From positions 1-64,000 of the forward strand of contig JAFVWT010000004.1 in NCBI GenBank assembly GCA_017501525.1: 64,000 bases of DNA. The letters run 5' to 3'. The translations under genes and the position numbers were made by a program. This DNA comes from Bacteroidales bacterium (lineage in GTDB: Bacteria > Bacteroidota > Bacteroidia > Bacteroidales > UBA932). The notes under the pieces were generated by a model. It had not been told where the DNA came from. It ran no database searches and worked only from the letters and a program-made list of their open reading frames with translations. Of the stretch, positions 15,648-23,329 are shown in pieces; the stretch's first letter is position 1; each line of letters opens with the position of its first letter.

Positions 15648-16683
15648 AACCTTCATTCTTTCTTTGATTATCTTGCTACTACTTTCTTCTTGCAAGCACA
15701 AGGAGCTATGTCTTCATCATGTCCATTCAATTCCGGCAAAGGTAAATGTTGATTGGAGTATGTTTGAAGTGGAGCAAGTGCAGGGTATGACGGTCTATGC
15801 TTATTCACAGCAACATTCACAGACGGAGAAAGTTACAACAAATAATGTCGAATATGCAATGTTTGACCTTTTCCCTGATACTTATAATTTTCTAGTGCAC
15901 AACTATTCTCAGTCCGAGTTGTACACTCTGGAATTGCTTGATATGGATGATTACGATAATGCGAGGGTCTTTGCTGCGACAACCACTTCCCGTTGGTATA
16001 TGGTGAAATCTGAGGAGGAGGTAATAGCTCAGGAACCGCAATGGTTTGGTTTCGATCTTTCAGAACCGGTCGAAGTGACCCAGCAAATGGTGGATGAACA
16101 TTATGAAAGATTCTATCTGAAAGGAGGTGGAAATGAGAGTGATGAGAATGCTCCGGTTCTGACAACTCTTACACCTTCCAATATAGTTTATAACATCACT
16201 GTCACTATAAATAACATAGGGCAAATATACAACCTCAGTGATGTACGTGCTTCGATTTCAAGGATGGCAAGGGGTTATTACCTTACTAAGGGATACCGTA
16301 GTTCTGATATTGCTACATATATCCTTGAGGATTGGGAGATTACAAGGTCTGATTATGATCCGTCAATCGGTTCGGCCACGACCCACTTCCGGTGTTTTGG
16401 ATTACCTTATGGTCATGATGCGGAACCATCCGATAATATTCTTCTCTTGCAGGTGCTGCTTGTCGATTTGGAGACTATCGTTGAGATACCTATTCAGGTG
16501 GGTCATCTTTTCAGAGTGCCTCAGAGCATAGCTCCTAATGAGTTGCATTTGGAGTTAAATGTAGATTTGAACTATGATTTGCCCGATGTGCCTCCTGCCG
16601 AAGGTGGGGATGGCGGATTCAGCGCGACGGTAGATGACTGGGGCGATGAGATAGAGCATGAGATTGATTTACAGAATAAATGA
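15634..16683 (+). CDS. DUF5119-type fimbria-operon lipoprotein
   Basis: A 349-residue lipoprotein with SPII signal ILLLLSSC and the lipidated Cys at about residue 20. The mature start KHKELCLHHVHSIPAKVNVDW is followed by a beta-rich domain of the DUF5119 family, which is found beside fimbrillins and is thought to act as an anchor or accessory of the pilus. It begins at the ATG at 15634, which follows the strong ribosome-binding-like sequence GAGGAGGTGA, while the previous gene ends at 15647, so translation is coupled. Function is inferred from neighbourhood and family. Confidence 0.78.
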   Translation: MKANRTFILSLIILLLLSSCKHKELCLHHVHSIPAKVNVDWSMFEVEQVQGMTVYAYSQQHSQTEKVTTNNVEYAMFDLFPDTYNFLVHNYSQSELYTLELLDMDDYDNARVFAATTTSRWYMVKSEEEVIAQEPQWFGFDLSEPVEVTQQMVDEHYERFYLKGGGNESDENAPVLTTLTPSNIVYNITVTINNIGQIYNLSDVRASISRMARGYYLTKGYRSSDIATYILEDWEITRSDYDPSIGSATTHFRCFGLPYGHDAEPSDNILLLQVLLVDLETIVEIPIQVGHLFRVPQSIAPNELHLELNVDLNYDLPDVPPAEGGDGGFSATVDDWGDEIEHEIDLQNK

Positions 16684-16712
16684 AATAATAAATAATATAG
16701 TATTCAGAAGTT

Positions 16713-17807
16713 ATGAAGAATTTATTTAAAATGAGCATTCTTGCAACGACATTAGTGATGATGTCTGCCTGCTCAAAAAATGAAGTTATCGACTCTGTTG
16801 GGCAAGACAATAGAATCAGATTTTCTACTTACGTGGACAGAGCCCCTCAAAGTAAGGGACTGGTAACCAGTACCGATAATCTTGAAGTGCATGGATTCGG
16901 TGTATTGGCATACTATACTCATGAGTCGGATTGGAACCAGACATCACTCCCCAACTATATGTATAATACAAAGGTGTCGGGCGGTGACTGGTCGTATGAA
17001 CCAATCAAATATTGGCCAATAGCTACGGAAAAACTTTCTTTCTTTGCTTATGCACCTCATAATGATGCTAATAACGGAATTATACTCTCTGCAGTAGATA
17101 AGGCGGGAACTCCCACTTTTACCTATAAATTGCAGGATAATTGTGGAGTTGACATTGTTACTGATGTAGCAATGAACCGTTCGAGAGGAGACAGGAATAC
17201 AAAGGTGGAATTCAAATTCAACCATATTCTCTCTAAAATCAATTTTACAGCTTCGGATGGTGTAAATGACCCTAATACTCAGATCAATATCAAATCAGTA
17301 AAATTCTCTTCAGTGAAACTTGTAAAAGAGGATGTATATACATTCCCTATCATTGAGGATGAATTGGAACAGGGCTCATGGGCAAATTCTATCGCATCGG
17401 CATTTGCTCCGGCAAGTGGAGACCCTTTCTCTGAAATCATTGCCAACCAAACTTCATTGAACTATGGTGGAGTCTCTACAACAGATGGTATTGTGATATT
17501 GCCCAATAATGGTAAAAAAGTATCTATGTGCGCAAACGATCAATATCTGTTCCTGATTCCTGGTGATTATGAGTTTACAGTTACAATTGATTATGAGATT
17601 ATTACCAGAGACCATAATCTTGCTTCGGGATATGCTATTACCTCTGGTCAGATGAATGGTGTTTTACCTGCAGGAGCTATGAGACTTGAGCAAGGTAAGG
17701 CTTATGCGATAAACTTCAAGATTACAGAAAACGTACTTTCACCAATTGAATTCAGTGCCACTGTAACTGATTGGGACTCTACATCATCCACTGAGGTCCG
17801 TATATAA
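16713..17807 (+). CDS. Fimbrillin-family lipoprotein (probable pilus subunit)
   Basis: A 364-residue lipoprotein with SPII signal VMMSACSKNE. The mature part shows the fimbrillin-like pattern of Mfa1/FimA-type subunits: RIRFSTYVDRAPQSKG, FGVLAYYT, SYEPIKYWP, LSFFAYAP and FKFNHILSKINFTA. The C-terminal FSATVTDWD strand is usual for the family. Type V pilins are exported as lipoproteins, trimmed at the surface by an Arg- or Lys-specific protease, and polymerised by donor strand exchange. An R/K-rich processing site (RAPQSKG) lies about 40 residues after the Cys. It is the likely main subunit, being third in the operon. Confidence 0.85.
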   Translation: MKNLFKMSILATTLVMMSACSKNEVIDSVGQDNRIRFSTYVDRAPQSKGLVTSTDNLEVHGFGVLAYYTHESDWNQTSLPNYMYNTKVSGGDWSYEPIKYWPIATEKLSFFAYAPHNDANNGIILSAVDKAGTPTFTYKLQDNCGVDIVTDVAMNRSRGDRNTKVEFKFNHILSKINFTASDGVNDPNTQINIKSVKFSSVKLVKEDVYTFPIIEDELEQGSWANSIASAFAPASGDPFSEIIANQTSLNYGGVSTTDGIVILPNNGKKVSMCANDQYLFLIPGDYEFTVTIDYEIITRDHNLASGYAITSGQMNGVLPAGAMRLEQGKAYAINFKITENVLSPIEFSATVTDWDSTSSTEVRI

Positions 17808-17886
17808 TATCAGGAGGGTATTTGATATTGTTTATGGGGAACTGATATTTGATAATAGGCAGAAATTCCTCTAAATGTTTTGAATT

Positions 17887-18957
17887 ATGAACGCACTGAC
17901 TGACAGAACCTATTTGTGGAGGGTAATTGTGTTAATTTCTCTTCTCTCAACGACTTCTTGCAAAAAGGAGATAACAGCTCCTATTGCCTCGCACCCTATT
18001 TCATTTTCTGTAGAGGATGCGTGGCCTGAGCAGGTCTCGCGTGAACGTATGTCCGGTTACTACGAAGCAGGAGAGTTGTCAGGAGGGGTCTCTTATGCTG
18101 ACTCCTTATGGAGCATATCGGTATCAGAGCTTGACAGGGATGGAATTTCCCCTACAAAAGGTGTCCCTTTTACCACCGATAATATTGAGGAATTCTTTGT
18201 CTATTCTTATACAGAGGATGACGCTCCATATATGGAAGAACAGTTGGTTGAACGCAATGGGAATATTTGGGAATACGAGCCGGTTAAATATTGGCCTGAC
18301 GGAACTCTTGATTTCTACGCTTATGCAATATCCCGATTTAATAGAAATAATGTACGTAATGTAAGTTGTAGTGCTGACAGGGAACTCGGAAATTACAATA
18401 TGTCATTCTACTACTCTCTTCCACCCTCAGATATATACCAAAGTGTAGATGCTGAATATCAGTCAGATTTGATTTTTGTAATCAAACCGGATTGTACAAG
18501 GGAACAGGGGAGTGTCGATTTGCAATTCAAGCACCTTCTATCCTCAATATTGTTCCAAACCGGAGATGTTCCTGATGGTACAGTCAGAGTAAATTATATT
18601 GAGCTCTCAAATATTTACGGCAGATGCAATATTTCTATAAACTATAACGAGGACAATGGATTGAGCTACGGGTGGAATTATGTGGGTCAGCCTTATGAAA
18701 CATATTCGCAGTCTTTTCTCGATATAGATGGTGATGGCGGTAATGATAATGTAAGGGATAATCAGTTTATTACGGTTGACCCATGGAAAACATTTCTGAT
18801 GATTCCACAGGACTTTACTGAAGAAGCAGCAATAAATGTCTCTATAAGTGTGGATGGAGTCAATCGTCCTATTTATTCTATCCCTCTGGCTGAGGTTCAT
18901 CAAGATAAAGGCTGGTTGCCCGGAAAGCAATATATTTATACACTTAATTTCAAGTAG
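17887..18957 (+). CDS. Fimbrillin-family lipoprotein (probable minor or tip subunit)
   Basis: A 356-residue lipoprotein with signal LLSTTSCKKE, distantly similar to the upstream fimbrillin: ISFSVED at the mature start, EEFFVYSYTEDD, WEYEPVKYWPDGTLDFYAYA and LQFKHLLSSILFQT. It ends with LPGKQYIYTLNFK. The divergence and its last place in the operon suggest an accessory or tip component. A 79-bp gap separates it from the third gene, with AGGAGGG early in the gap but no terminator. A hairpin lies 36 bp after the stop codon, but its T-rich side favours the minus strand. Confidence 0.8.
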   Translation: MNALTDRTYLWRVIVLISLLSTTSCKKEITAPIASHPISFSVEDAWPEQVSRERMSGYYEAGELSGGVSYADSLWSISVSELDRDGISPTKGVPFTTDNIEEFFVYSYTEDDAPYMEEQLVERNGNIWEYEPVKYWPDGTLDFYAYAISRFNRNNVRNVSCSADRELGNYNMSFYYSLPPSDIYQSVDAEYQSDLIFVIKPDCTREQGSVDLQFKHLLSSILFQTGDVPDGTVRVNYIELSNIYGRCNISINYNEDNGLSYGWNYVGQPYETYSQSFLDIDGDGGNDNVRDNQFITVDPWKTFLMIPQDFTEEAAINVSISVDGVNRPIYSIPLAEVHQDKGWLPGKQYIYTLNFK

Positions 18958-18980
18958 CCGACTCCTTTCGGTATCTTCTC

Positions 18981-19087
18981 GGGAAAAAGAATGAGCGCCT
19001 TGTTTCACAACAGGCGCTCGACTTGTACTTAACCTAAAACTTAACCTATGAAACCAAAAAATATTGGGTTATGAAAACTATCCGTAT
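18981..19087 (-). ncRNA. Candidate small RNA, copy 1 (sigma-54-type promoter, terminator hairpin)
   Basis: On the minus strand a predicted RNA of about 100 nt starts near 19085. It contains the block 19053-19029 (TTTCATAGGTTAAGTTTTAG and five more bases) and ends in the perfect stem GAGCGCCT/AGGCGCTC (19019-18993) followed by ATTCTTTTTCCC. The same 25-nt block, hairpin position and promoter type recur at 23106-23217. No protein-coding potential is seen. It lies 190 bp beyond the end of the beta-propeller gene, so the hairpin may also end that transcript. Target and role are unknown. Confidence 0.55.
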
Positions 19088-19095
19088 AAATCAAT

Positions 19096-19111
19096 TGCAA
19101 ACACTGTGCCA
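19096..19111 (-). promoter_or_regulatory. Sigma-54-like -24/-12 promoter of small RNA copy 1
   Basis: The minus strand reads TGGCACAGTGTTTGCA. The -24 GG and -12 GC are separated by exactly 10 nt and the flanking bases match the consensus TGGCAC-N5-TTGCA. Confidence 0.6.
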
Positions 19112-19179
19112 CAATTTTGTGTGAGTTGAGAAAATGTTGTGCAAATGGTTACGACGTTTAGTGGGTTGGCTTAGGGGAA

Positions 19180-19196
19180 TTTATAGAACATCCCTT
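19180..19196. repeat. Half copy of palindromic repeat R1
   Basis: TTTATAGAACATCCCTT matches one arm of R1. It lies just beyond the stop codon of the beta-propeller lipoprotein gene. Confidence 0.6.
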
Positions 19197-19205
19197 AATT
19201 GTTCT

Positions 19206-20489
19206 TTAATTATTTCCTCCTGCAAAATCAATATTTCTCATAGGAAAGTGATAGGGCATGGTGCTTTCATTCCAGTTGGATCCTCCGTCTGTGGTGTATA
19301 ATATATACGAACTCAGTCCATCAGAATCGGTGAAAATTGCTGCTCCGCAGAAGCCGTCTCTGAGGAATGAAATATCTGTTACCTTATAGGAATTGTCAAA
19401 ATTATTTGGAAATACATTATTGAATACCCCCTCAGGTGTACTGGTATAAAGTGTACCTGCTTCAGATGCAGTTCTGATTGTCATATTCTCATGGACAGAG
19501 AGGGTATAGAGGGAATTTCCGCTACCAAGTGAACTTATACTCTTCCAGGTGAATCCCTGGTCATCACTCTCCATTAGTCCCAGCCCTGTATCTCCTGTAA
19601 GGATTAAGATGCCGTCACGTTCAGCGTATATGTCAGTGGCTTTTTGAATTCCGCTACTTCCGTTAATTGGGATAAATTCCCAGGAATTTCCTCCGTCTGA
19701 TGAATATTCCACAGCTGCACCTCCGTTTACTGATAATCCACATGCCCAGATCTCGTTACCGTTGTGGGTGGTCAGCGCAGAATAATATTTCATGTTTTCT
19801 GAGTTTATTGCCGTTTTCCAACTTTTTCCCCCATCACTTGAGCGGACAATTATAGAAGAGTCTGATGATGCGCACCAGATATTTTTACCATCTTTGGTTA
19901 TTACAGCTCCGTAGGATACTGCAGGTATTGATTGTGTTGCCACATTCTTCCATTCGTTCCCTCCGTCAGATGTGTATAGGATTGTTGGTTTACGGTGCGT
20001 TAGGTCGGGTTCTCCTACCACAAAACATTCTTTGTCATTGATTGTGCATACATCCAGGAGGTCTACTTCGGGAATCATAGATGGAGCCCCTTGTCTGACC
20101 CAATTCTGTCCCCCATTGGTGGTTCTTAAAATAGTTCCAAAGTAGGAATCAACTTCTCCGACAGCCCAACCGCAAATATCCAATTCCAGCTCTATTGTTG
20201 TGGTGTTTACGATATCCCTGGAAATGTTGAGGCGGGCAATGTAGTCAAAATATCCGTCTTTGCGGAAAGTTATCCCCTGCAGCCCCTCAGGGATGGTGTC
20301 GTATCTGAAGAAACCATCTGAGTTGGTGTAGATAGCAGAGTCTCCGTAGATGACAGCTACATTTGGCAATGCTCTGTCTGAGTTGCTTTTCTGATATACA
20401 AAGCCTTCAAGAGTACCGAGACCCGATGTGGGCCCTTTGCATCCGAATATGGTTAATATGGAAAAAGTGAGTATAAAAAATCGTTTCAT
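19206..20489 (-). CDS. Beta-propeller lipoprotein with YCF48/BNR-like repeats
   Basis: A 427-residue lipoprotein with signal LTIFGCKG (Cys at residue 17). Residues of about 27-95 form a carboxypeptidase-regulatory-like beta-sandwich (LEGFVYQKSNSDRALPNVAV, NSDGFFRYDTIPEG). The rest consists of at least six repeats of the type TTDGGxxW (TTNGGQNWVRQ, TSDGGNEWKN, SSDGGKSWKT, SSDGGNSWEF, SDDQGFTWKS, TTDGGSNWNE), a YCF48 or sialidase-like propeller without sialidase catalytic residues. It is probably exposed at the outer membrane. It is transcribed divergently from the FMN-riboswitch-controlled TonB receptor, 164 bp apart; a functional link is possible but unproven. Confidence 0.8.
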   Translation of the reverse strand: MKRFFILTFSILTIFGCKGPTSGLGTLEGFVYQKSNSDRALPNVAVIYGDSAIYTNSDGFFRYDTIPEGLQGITFRKDGYFDYIARLNISRDIVNTTTIELELDICGWAVGEVDSYFGTILRTTNGGQNWVRQGAPSMIPEVDLLDVCTINDKECFVVGEPDLTHRKPTILYTSDGGNEWKNVATQSIPAVSYGAVITKDGKNIWCASSDSSIIVRSSDGGKSWKTAINSENMKYYSALTTHNGNEIWACGLSVNGGAAVEYSSDGGNSWEFIPINGSSGIQKATDIYAERDGILILTGDTGLGLMESDDQGFTWKSISSLGSGNSLYTLSVHENMTIRTASEAGTLYTSTPEGVFNNVFPNNFDNSYKVTDISFLRDGFCGAAIFTDSDGLSSYILYTTDGGSNWNESTMPYHFPMRNIDFAGGNN

Positions 20490-20493
20490 CCTG

Positions 20494-20501
20494 CAAATTT
20501 A
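20494..20501 (-). promoter_or_regulatory. -7 box of the beta-propeller lipoprotein gene
   Basis: The minus strand reads TAAATTTG, a perfect TAnnTTTG box ending 4 bp before the ATG at 20489, again implying a near-leaderless mRNA. Confidence 0.45.
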
Positions 20502-20522
20502 TAAAAATGTAATTTTTTTTTA

Positions 20523-20530
20523 TACATTTG
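20523..20530 (+). promoter_or_regulatory. -7 promoter box upstream of the FMN riboswitch
   Basis: TACATTTG matches the -7 consensus perfectly and lies 13 bp before the start of the aptamer, as expected for a transcript that begins with the riboswitch. No clear -33 TTTG is seen. Confidence 0.55.
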
Positions 20531-20543
20531 CGCCGAAAATAAA

Positions 20544-20648
20544 TTTCAGGGCAGGGTGAAATTCCCGACCGGCGGTATAGTCCGCGAGCCTCAAGGGCCG
20601 ATCCGATGAGATTTCGGAACCGACAGTAAAGTCTGGATGAAAGAAGTT
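20544..20648 (+). promoter_or_regulatory. FMN riboswitch (RFN element)
   Basis: The highly conserved core is present in order: CAGGGTGAAATTCCC, GACCGGCGGTA, CCGCGAGCC, CCGATCCGATGAGATTTCGG, AACCGACAGTAAAGTCTGGATG and AAAGAAG. These are the P2-P6 strands of the RFN aptamer that binds flavin mononucleotide. The start codon of the TonB receptor is only about 6 bp beyond the element. There is no room for a separate terminator, so FMN most likely shuts off translation initiation. The downstream gene, a TonB-dependent receptor, is therefore expected to be repressed when flavin is plentiful. Confidence 0.95.
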
Positions 20649-20653
20649 TAGTT

Positions 20654-23011
20654 ATGAAAGTAAAATTTATCGCAACAGTTCTTGCGCTATTTTCATGCGC
20701 GTACTCTGCAGTGGCAGAGAGTAAAATCAAAGATCAGGATTCAACAGCAATTCTTCTTAATGAGGTCGTAGTATCGGCCGGTGTCTCTAATAAGCAGACT
20801 TCTCCTTTGAGGCTGAAGACTGTCTCTACTAATGAAATTCAAACTATATCAGTTGCCAGAACTTATCCAGAAATATTGTCTTCCACTCCGGGAATTTATG
20901 CTACGAGAGAGACTGGAAGTTATGGGGATGCAACTGTAAATATCCGAGGTTTCAAGCAGGAAAATATCTCAATACTTCTCAATGGTATTCCTATTTCCGG
21001 ATTAACTTCAGGAAGTATGTATTGGAACAACTGGATGGGACTCTCAGATGCTACCTCCATGATTCAGGTGCAAAAGGGGATAGGCGGCTCAATGCTGTCA
21101 GATAACTCTGTAGGAGGAACAATCAATATCATTACCATGAGTCCATCCCGTAAATTCAATGCCTCTGCAGGATATTATTATGCAGGATATGGAACACAGA
21201 AGGGGTTTGTAAATATCAACTCGGGAGATTTGGGCAAAGGTTGGGCATTTACGTTGTCAGGTTCCTATTCCTGGGGTTCAGGTTATGTCGAGTGTACAGA
21301 TGTGAGTGCGTGGTCTTATCTTGCCTCTATTAGCAAGAAGATAAACTCGGAACATTCACTCCTATTTACCGCCTTGGGCTCTCCTGAACAGCACTCCCAA
21401 CGTTCAACAAGACTCACATATCAGGAAATTGAAAAGTATGGGGTGGGATACAATAAAAACTGGGGTTGGTATCAGGGAAAAGAGAAGACCATAAGTCGGA
21501 ACAATTACTTCAAACCCTATTTTACCCTCAACCATTTCTATAATACTACTGATGATAAGGGTCGTAAGATTTCATTGACTTCTGCTCTCTATCTTGCAAT
21601 AGGCGATGGAGGTGGTTATTATACGGAAAGTAAAGGTAAAAAGATAATCTCTTTTCAAGGGGAGGATGGTCATATCGACTGGAATTCTGTTGTAGATTAT
21701 AATAAGTCGCAGGATATTGTGGATGGTGGACGACCTTCGCAAAATATTATGAGTGACTATCAGGCCGGGCATACCCAGGCTGGTGCGAAAAGTTCTTTCA
21801 TAATAGACTTCAATGATAGAATCTCTCTTGAAACAGGCCTTCATTACCAGCTTTATGCTACTTGGGAGAGGGAGCAGATTACCGACCTTCTTGGGGGTGA
21901 TTATTGGGTAGATGGTGATAAAGGTCAAAAAGTAGTGGGAGATTATATCCGAACATACAATGGTAGAAATATGCACTATGGAACCATTTATGGTATGGGT
22001 ACTTTTACACTTGGTGAAGATAAGGAGTGGATAATCAAAAGTGGAGTTTCTCTTAGTGGAGTGACTATGAGAAGATGGGATTCGTATAACTATACCCCTG
22101 AGGATAAATGGAGTGAACGTGCAAATGGTATAGGAGGAAGTTTTAAAGGTGGGGTATTGTACAAGGCTGATAAACACAACTCTTTATACCTCAATGCCGG
22201 ACTCTATAGCAGAGCTCCATACTATGGAGTTTATTTCGCGTCAGGCAATAATGCCATTTCAAAGGATATAAAGAACGAGAACAACATAATGGGAGAACTT
22301 GGGTACCGTTTTATTTATGATAATTTCGGTGCTGAGGCTACTTTCTATGCGGCTCTTTGGCAAAACAAGACTATTAAGAGTAACCCCTACAAACCCCTGG
22401 ATGAGGACCCGTACAGATTTATGGTGACCGGTCTGGATGCTTTCCATTATGGGGGTGAACTGGAGTTGTTTTATAGATGGGGAAAGGTTCTAAGGATAGA
22501 TGCTTTTGCCTCTATCGGCGACTGGAGATGGAAAAATGATGTACATGCGACTTTCTATGACCCTTATACTGAGGAACCTATTACCGATCCTATAGATATT
22601 TACAGCGACAATCTCCATGTAGGAGATGCACCGCAGACGCAGGTGGGAGCATCATTTGAGTTCCATCCGCTCAAGTTGACCAATATCCTCAATAGCGATA
22701 TATCATTCTCTATGCGTTGGAGTTATAATGATAGATTCTGGGCAGATTTTGATCCCATCAGCAGGACATCAGCGGATGACCGTTCAGACTCATATAGAAT
22801 CCCTGCATATCATCTTTTGGACTTGAGTGCAAGTTGGAGTCAAAAGATCCGCAATACAACTACGCTGACATTCTTTTTCAACTTGAACAATATCCTTGAT
22901 GCTGTCTATGTAGAGAGGGGAAAGGATGGTGCTAATCACGATATGGCAACCTTTACAGGTTATTGGGGGGCACCCAGAAATTACAATTTCGGAGTCAGAC
23001 TTACATTTTAG
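20654..23011 (+). CDS. TonB-dependent outer-membrane receptor, probably for riboflavin/flavins
   Basis: A 785-residue receptor. The signal peptide (about 22 residues, ending SAVAES) is followed by the plug domain with LNEVVVSAG, YPEILSSTPGIY, VNIRGFKQENISILLNGIP and VGGTINIIT. A 22-strand barrel follows, ending in a C-terminal Phe strand (YNFGVRLTF). It lacks the SusC-type N-terminal extension and has no SusD partner next to it, so it resembles small-molecule receptors. The FMN riboswitch immediately upstream indicates a flavin as the ligand; that assignment is an inference from regulation. It is monocistronic, with a repeat and a small-RNA candidate behind it. Confidence 0.9.
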   Translation: MKVKFIATVLALFSCAYSAVAESKIKDQDSTAILLNEVVVSAGVSNKQTSPLRLKTVSTNEIQTISVARTYPEILSSTPGIYATRETGSYGDATVNIRGFKQENISILLNGIPISGLTSGSMYWNNWMGLSDATSMIQVQKGIGGSMLSDNSVGGTINIITMSPSRKFNASAGYYYAGYGTQKGFVNINSGDLGKGWAFTLSGSYSWGSGYVECTDVSAWSYLASISKKINSEHSLLFTALGSPEQHSQRSTRLTYQEIEKYGVGYNKNWGWYQGKEKTISRNNYFKPYFTLNHFYNTTDDKGRKISLTSALYLAIGDGGGYYTESKGKKIISFQGEDGHIDWNSVVDYNKSQDIVDGGRPSQNIMSDYQAGHTQAGAKSSFIIDFNDRISLETGLHYQLYATWEREQITDLLGGDYWVDGDKGQKVVGDYIRTYNGRNMHYGTIYGMGTFTLGEDKEWIIKSGVSLSGVTMRRWDSYNYTPEDKWSERANGIGGSFKGGVLYKADKHNSLYLNAGLYSRAPYYGVYFASGNNAISKDIKNENNIMGELGYRFIYDNFGAEATFYAALWQNKTIKSNPYKPLDEDPYRFMVTGLDAFHYGGELELFYRWGKVLRIDAFASIGDWRWKNDVHATFYDPYTEEPITDPIDIYSDNLHVGDAPQTQVGASFEFHPLKLTNILNSDISFSMRWSYNDRFWADFDPISRTSADDRSDSYRIPAYHLLDLSASWSQKIRNTTTLTFFFNLNNILDAVYVERGKDGANHDMATFTGYWGAPRNYNFGVRLTF

Positions 23012-23053
23012 TTCTCCAATTGGGCTTCGCTTCGTTGAGTATGGGTGAGTATA

Positions 23054-23107
23054 GGAAGGTTTCTATTAATTCCATAAATCCCCGCAAAGTCATTTATAGA
23101 GCATCCC
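23054..23107. repeat. Palindromic repeat R1, copy 3
   Basis: Contains TTCTATTAATTCC and CCCCGCAAAGTCATTTATAG followed by AGCATCCCT. It shares the arms and the GCAAAGTC centre with the other R1 copies and lies 42 bp behind the TonB receptor gene. Confidence 0.65.
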
Positions 23108-23193
23108 TAAAGTAAAAAGGAACACTTGCAGACTACAAGTGTTCCTTTTACCATATTAACCTAAAACTTAACCTATGAAAAAACTATCTTGAC
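23106..23193 (-). ncRNA. Candidate small RNA, copy 2 (paralogue of 18981-19087)
   Basis: On the minus strand a predicted RNA of about 80 nt starts near 23191. It contains the same 25-nt block as copy 1 (23180-23156) and ends with the 14-bp perfect stem AAAAGGAACACTTG/CAAGTGTTCCTTTT (23149-23115) and a T tract. Both copies also share GATAGTTTT upstream of the block; copy 1 has about 27 extra nt in between. The terminator hairpins differ in sequence but not in position, which argues for selection on structure. Confidence 0.55.
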
Positions 23194-23202
23194 CAAAGAA
23201 TT

Positions 23203-23217
23203 TCAAATAGTGTGCCA
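23203..23217 (-). promoter_or_regulatory. Sigma-54-like promoter of small RNA copy 2
   Basis: The minus strand reads TGGCACACTATTTGA. The -24 element is perfect and the spacing is correct, but the -12 GC is GA here, so the promoter may be weaker. Confidence 0.45.
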
Positions 23218-23280
23218 AAGTCACGATGTTTCTGTAAGCCATAGGAAAGTTCTATAAAATATATCGGGTGCAAATGTTTT

Positions 23281-23329
23281 AAGGGAATTTCTATAAATTC
23301 TCCGCAAACTCTTTTATAGAGTGTACCTA
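23281..23329. repeat. Palindromic repeat R1, copy 4
   Basis: AAGGGAATTTCTATAAATTC, then TCCGCAAACTCTTTTATAGA. The arms are palindromic. The last bases reach the stop codon of the UDP-sugar dehydrogenase gene. Confidence 0.65.

Noticed and set aside
19050-19076. Eight-codon frame after AACCTATGAAA, possible leader peptide (also 23175-23192)
   Set aside because: The two copies encode different peptides of different length, and the surrounding promoter and terminator favour a minus-strand RNA instead.
20544-20648. Cobalamin riboswitch, the most usual regulator of TonB receptors in this phylum
   Set aside because: The conserved blocks are those of the FMN element (GACCGGCGGTA, GATCCGATGAGATTTCGG); the B12-box is absent.
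21572-22177. 201-codon frame opposite the TonB receptor
   Set aside because: Shadow of the receptor gene; Ser/Thr/Ile-rich and without domain features.
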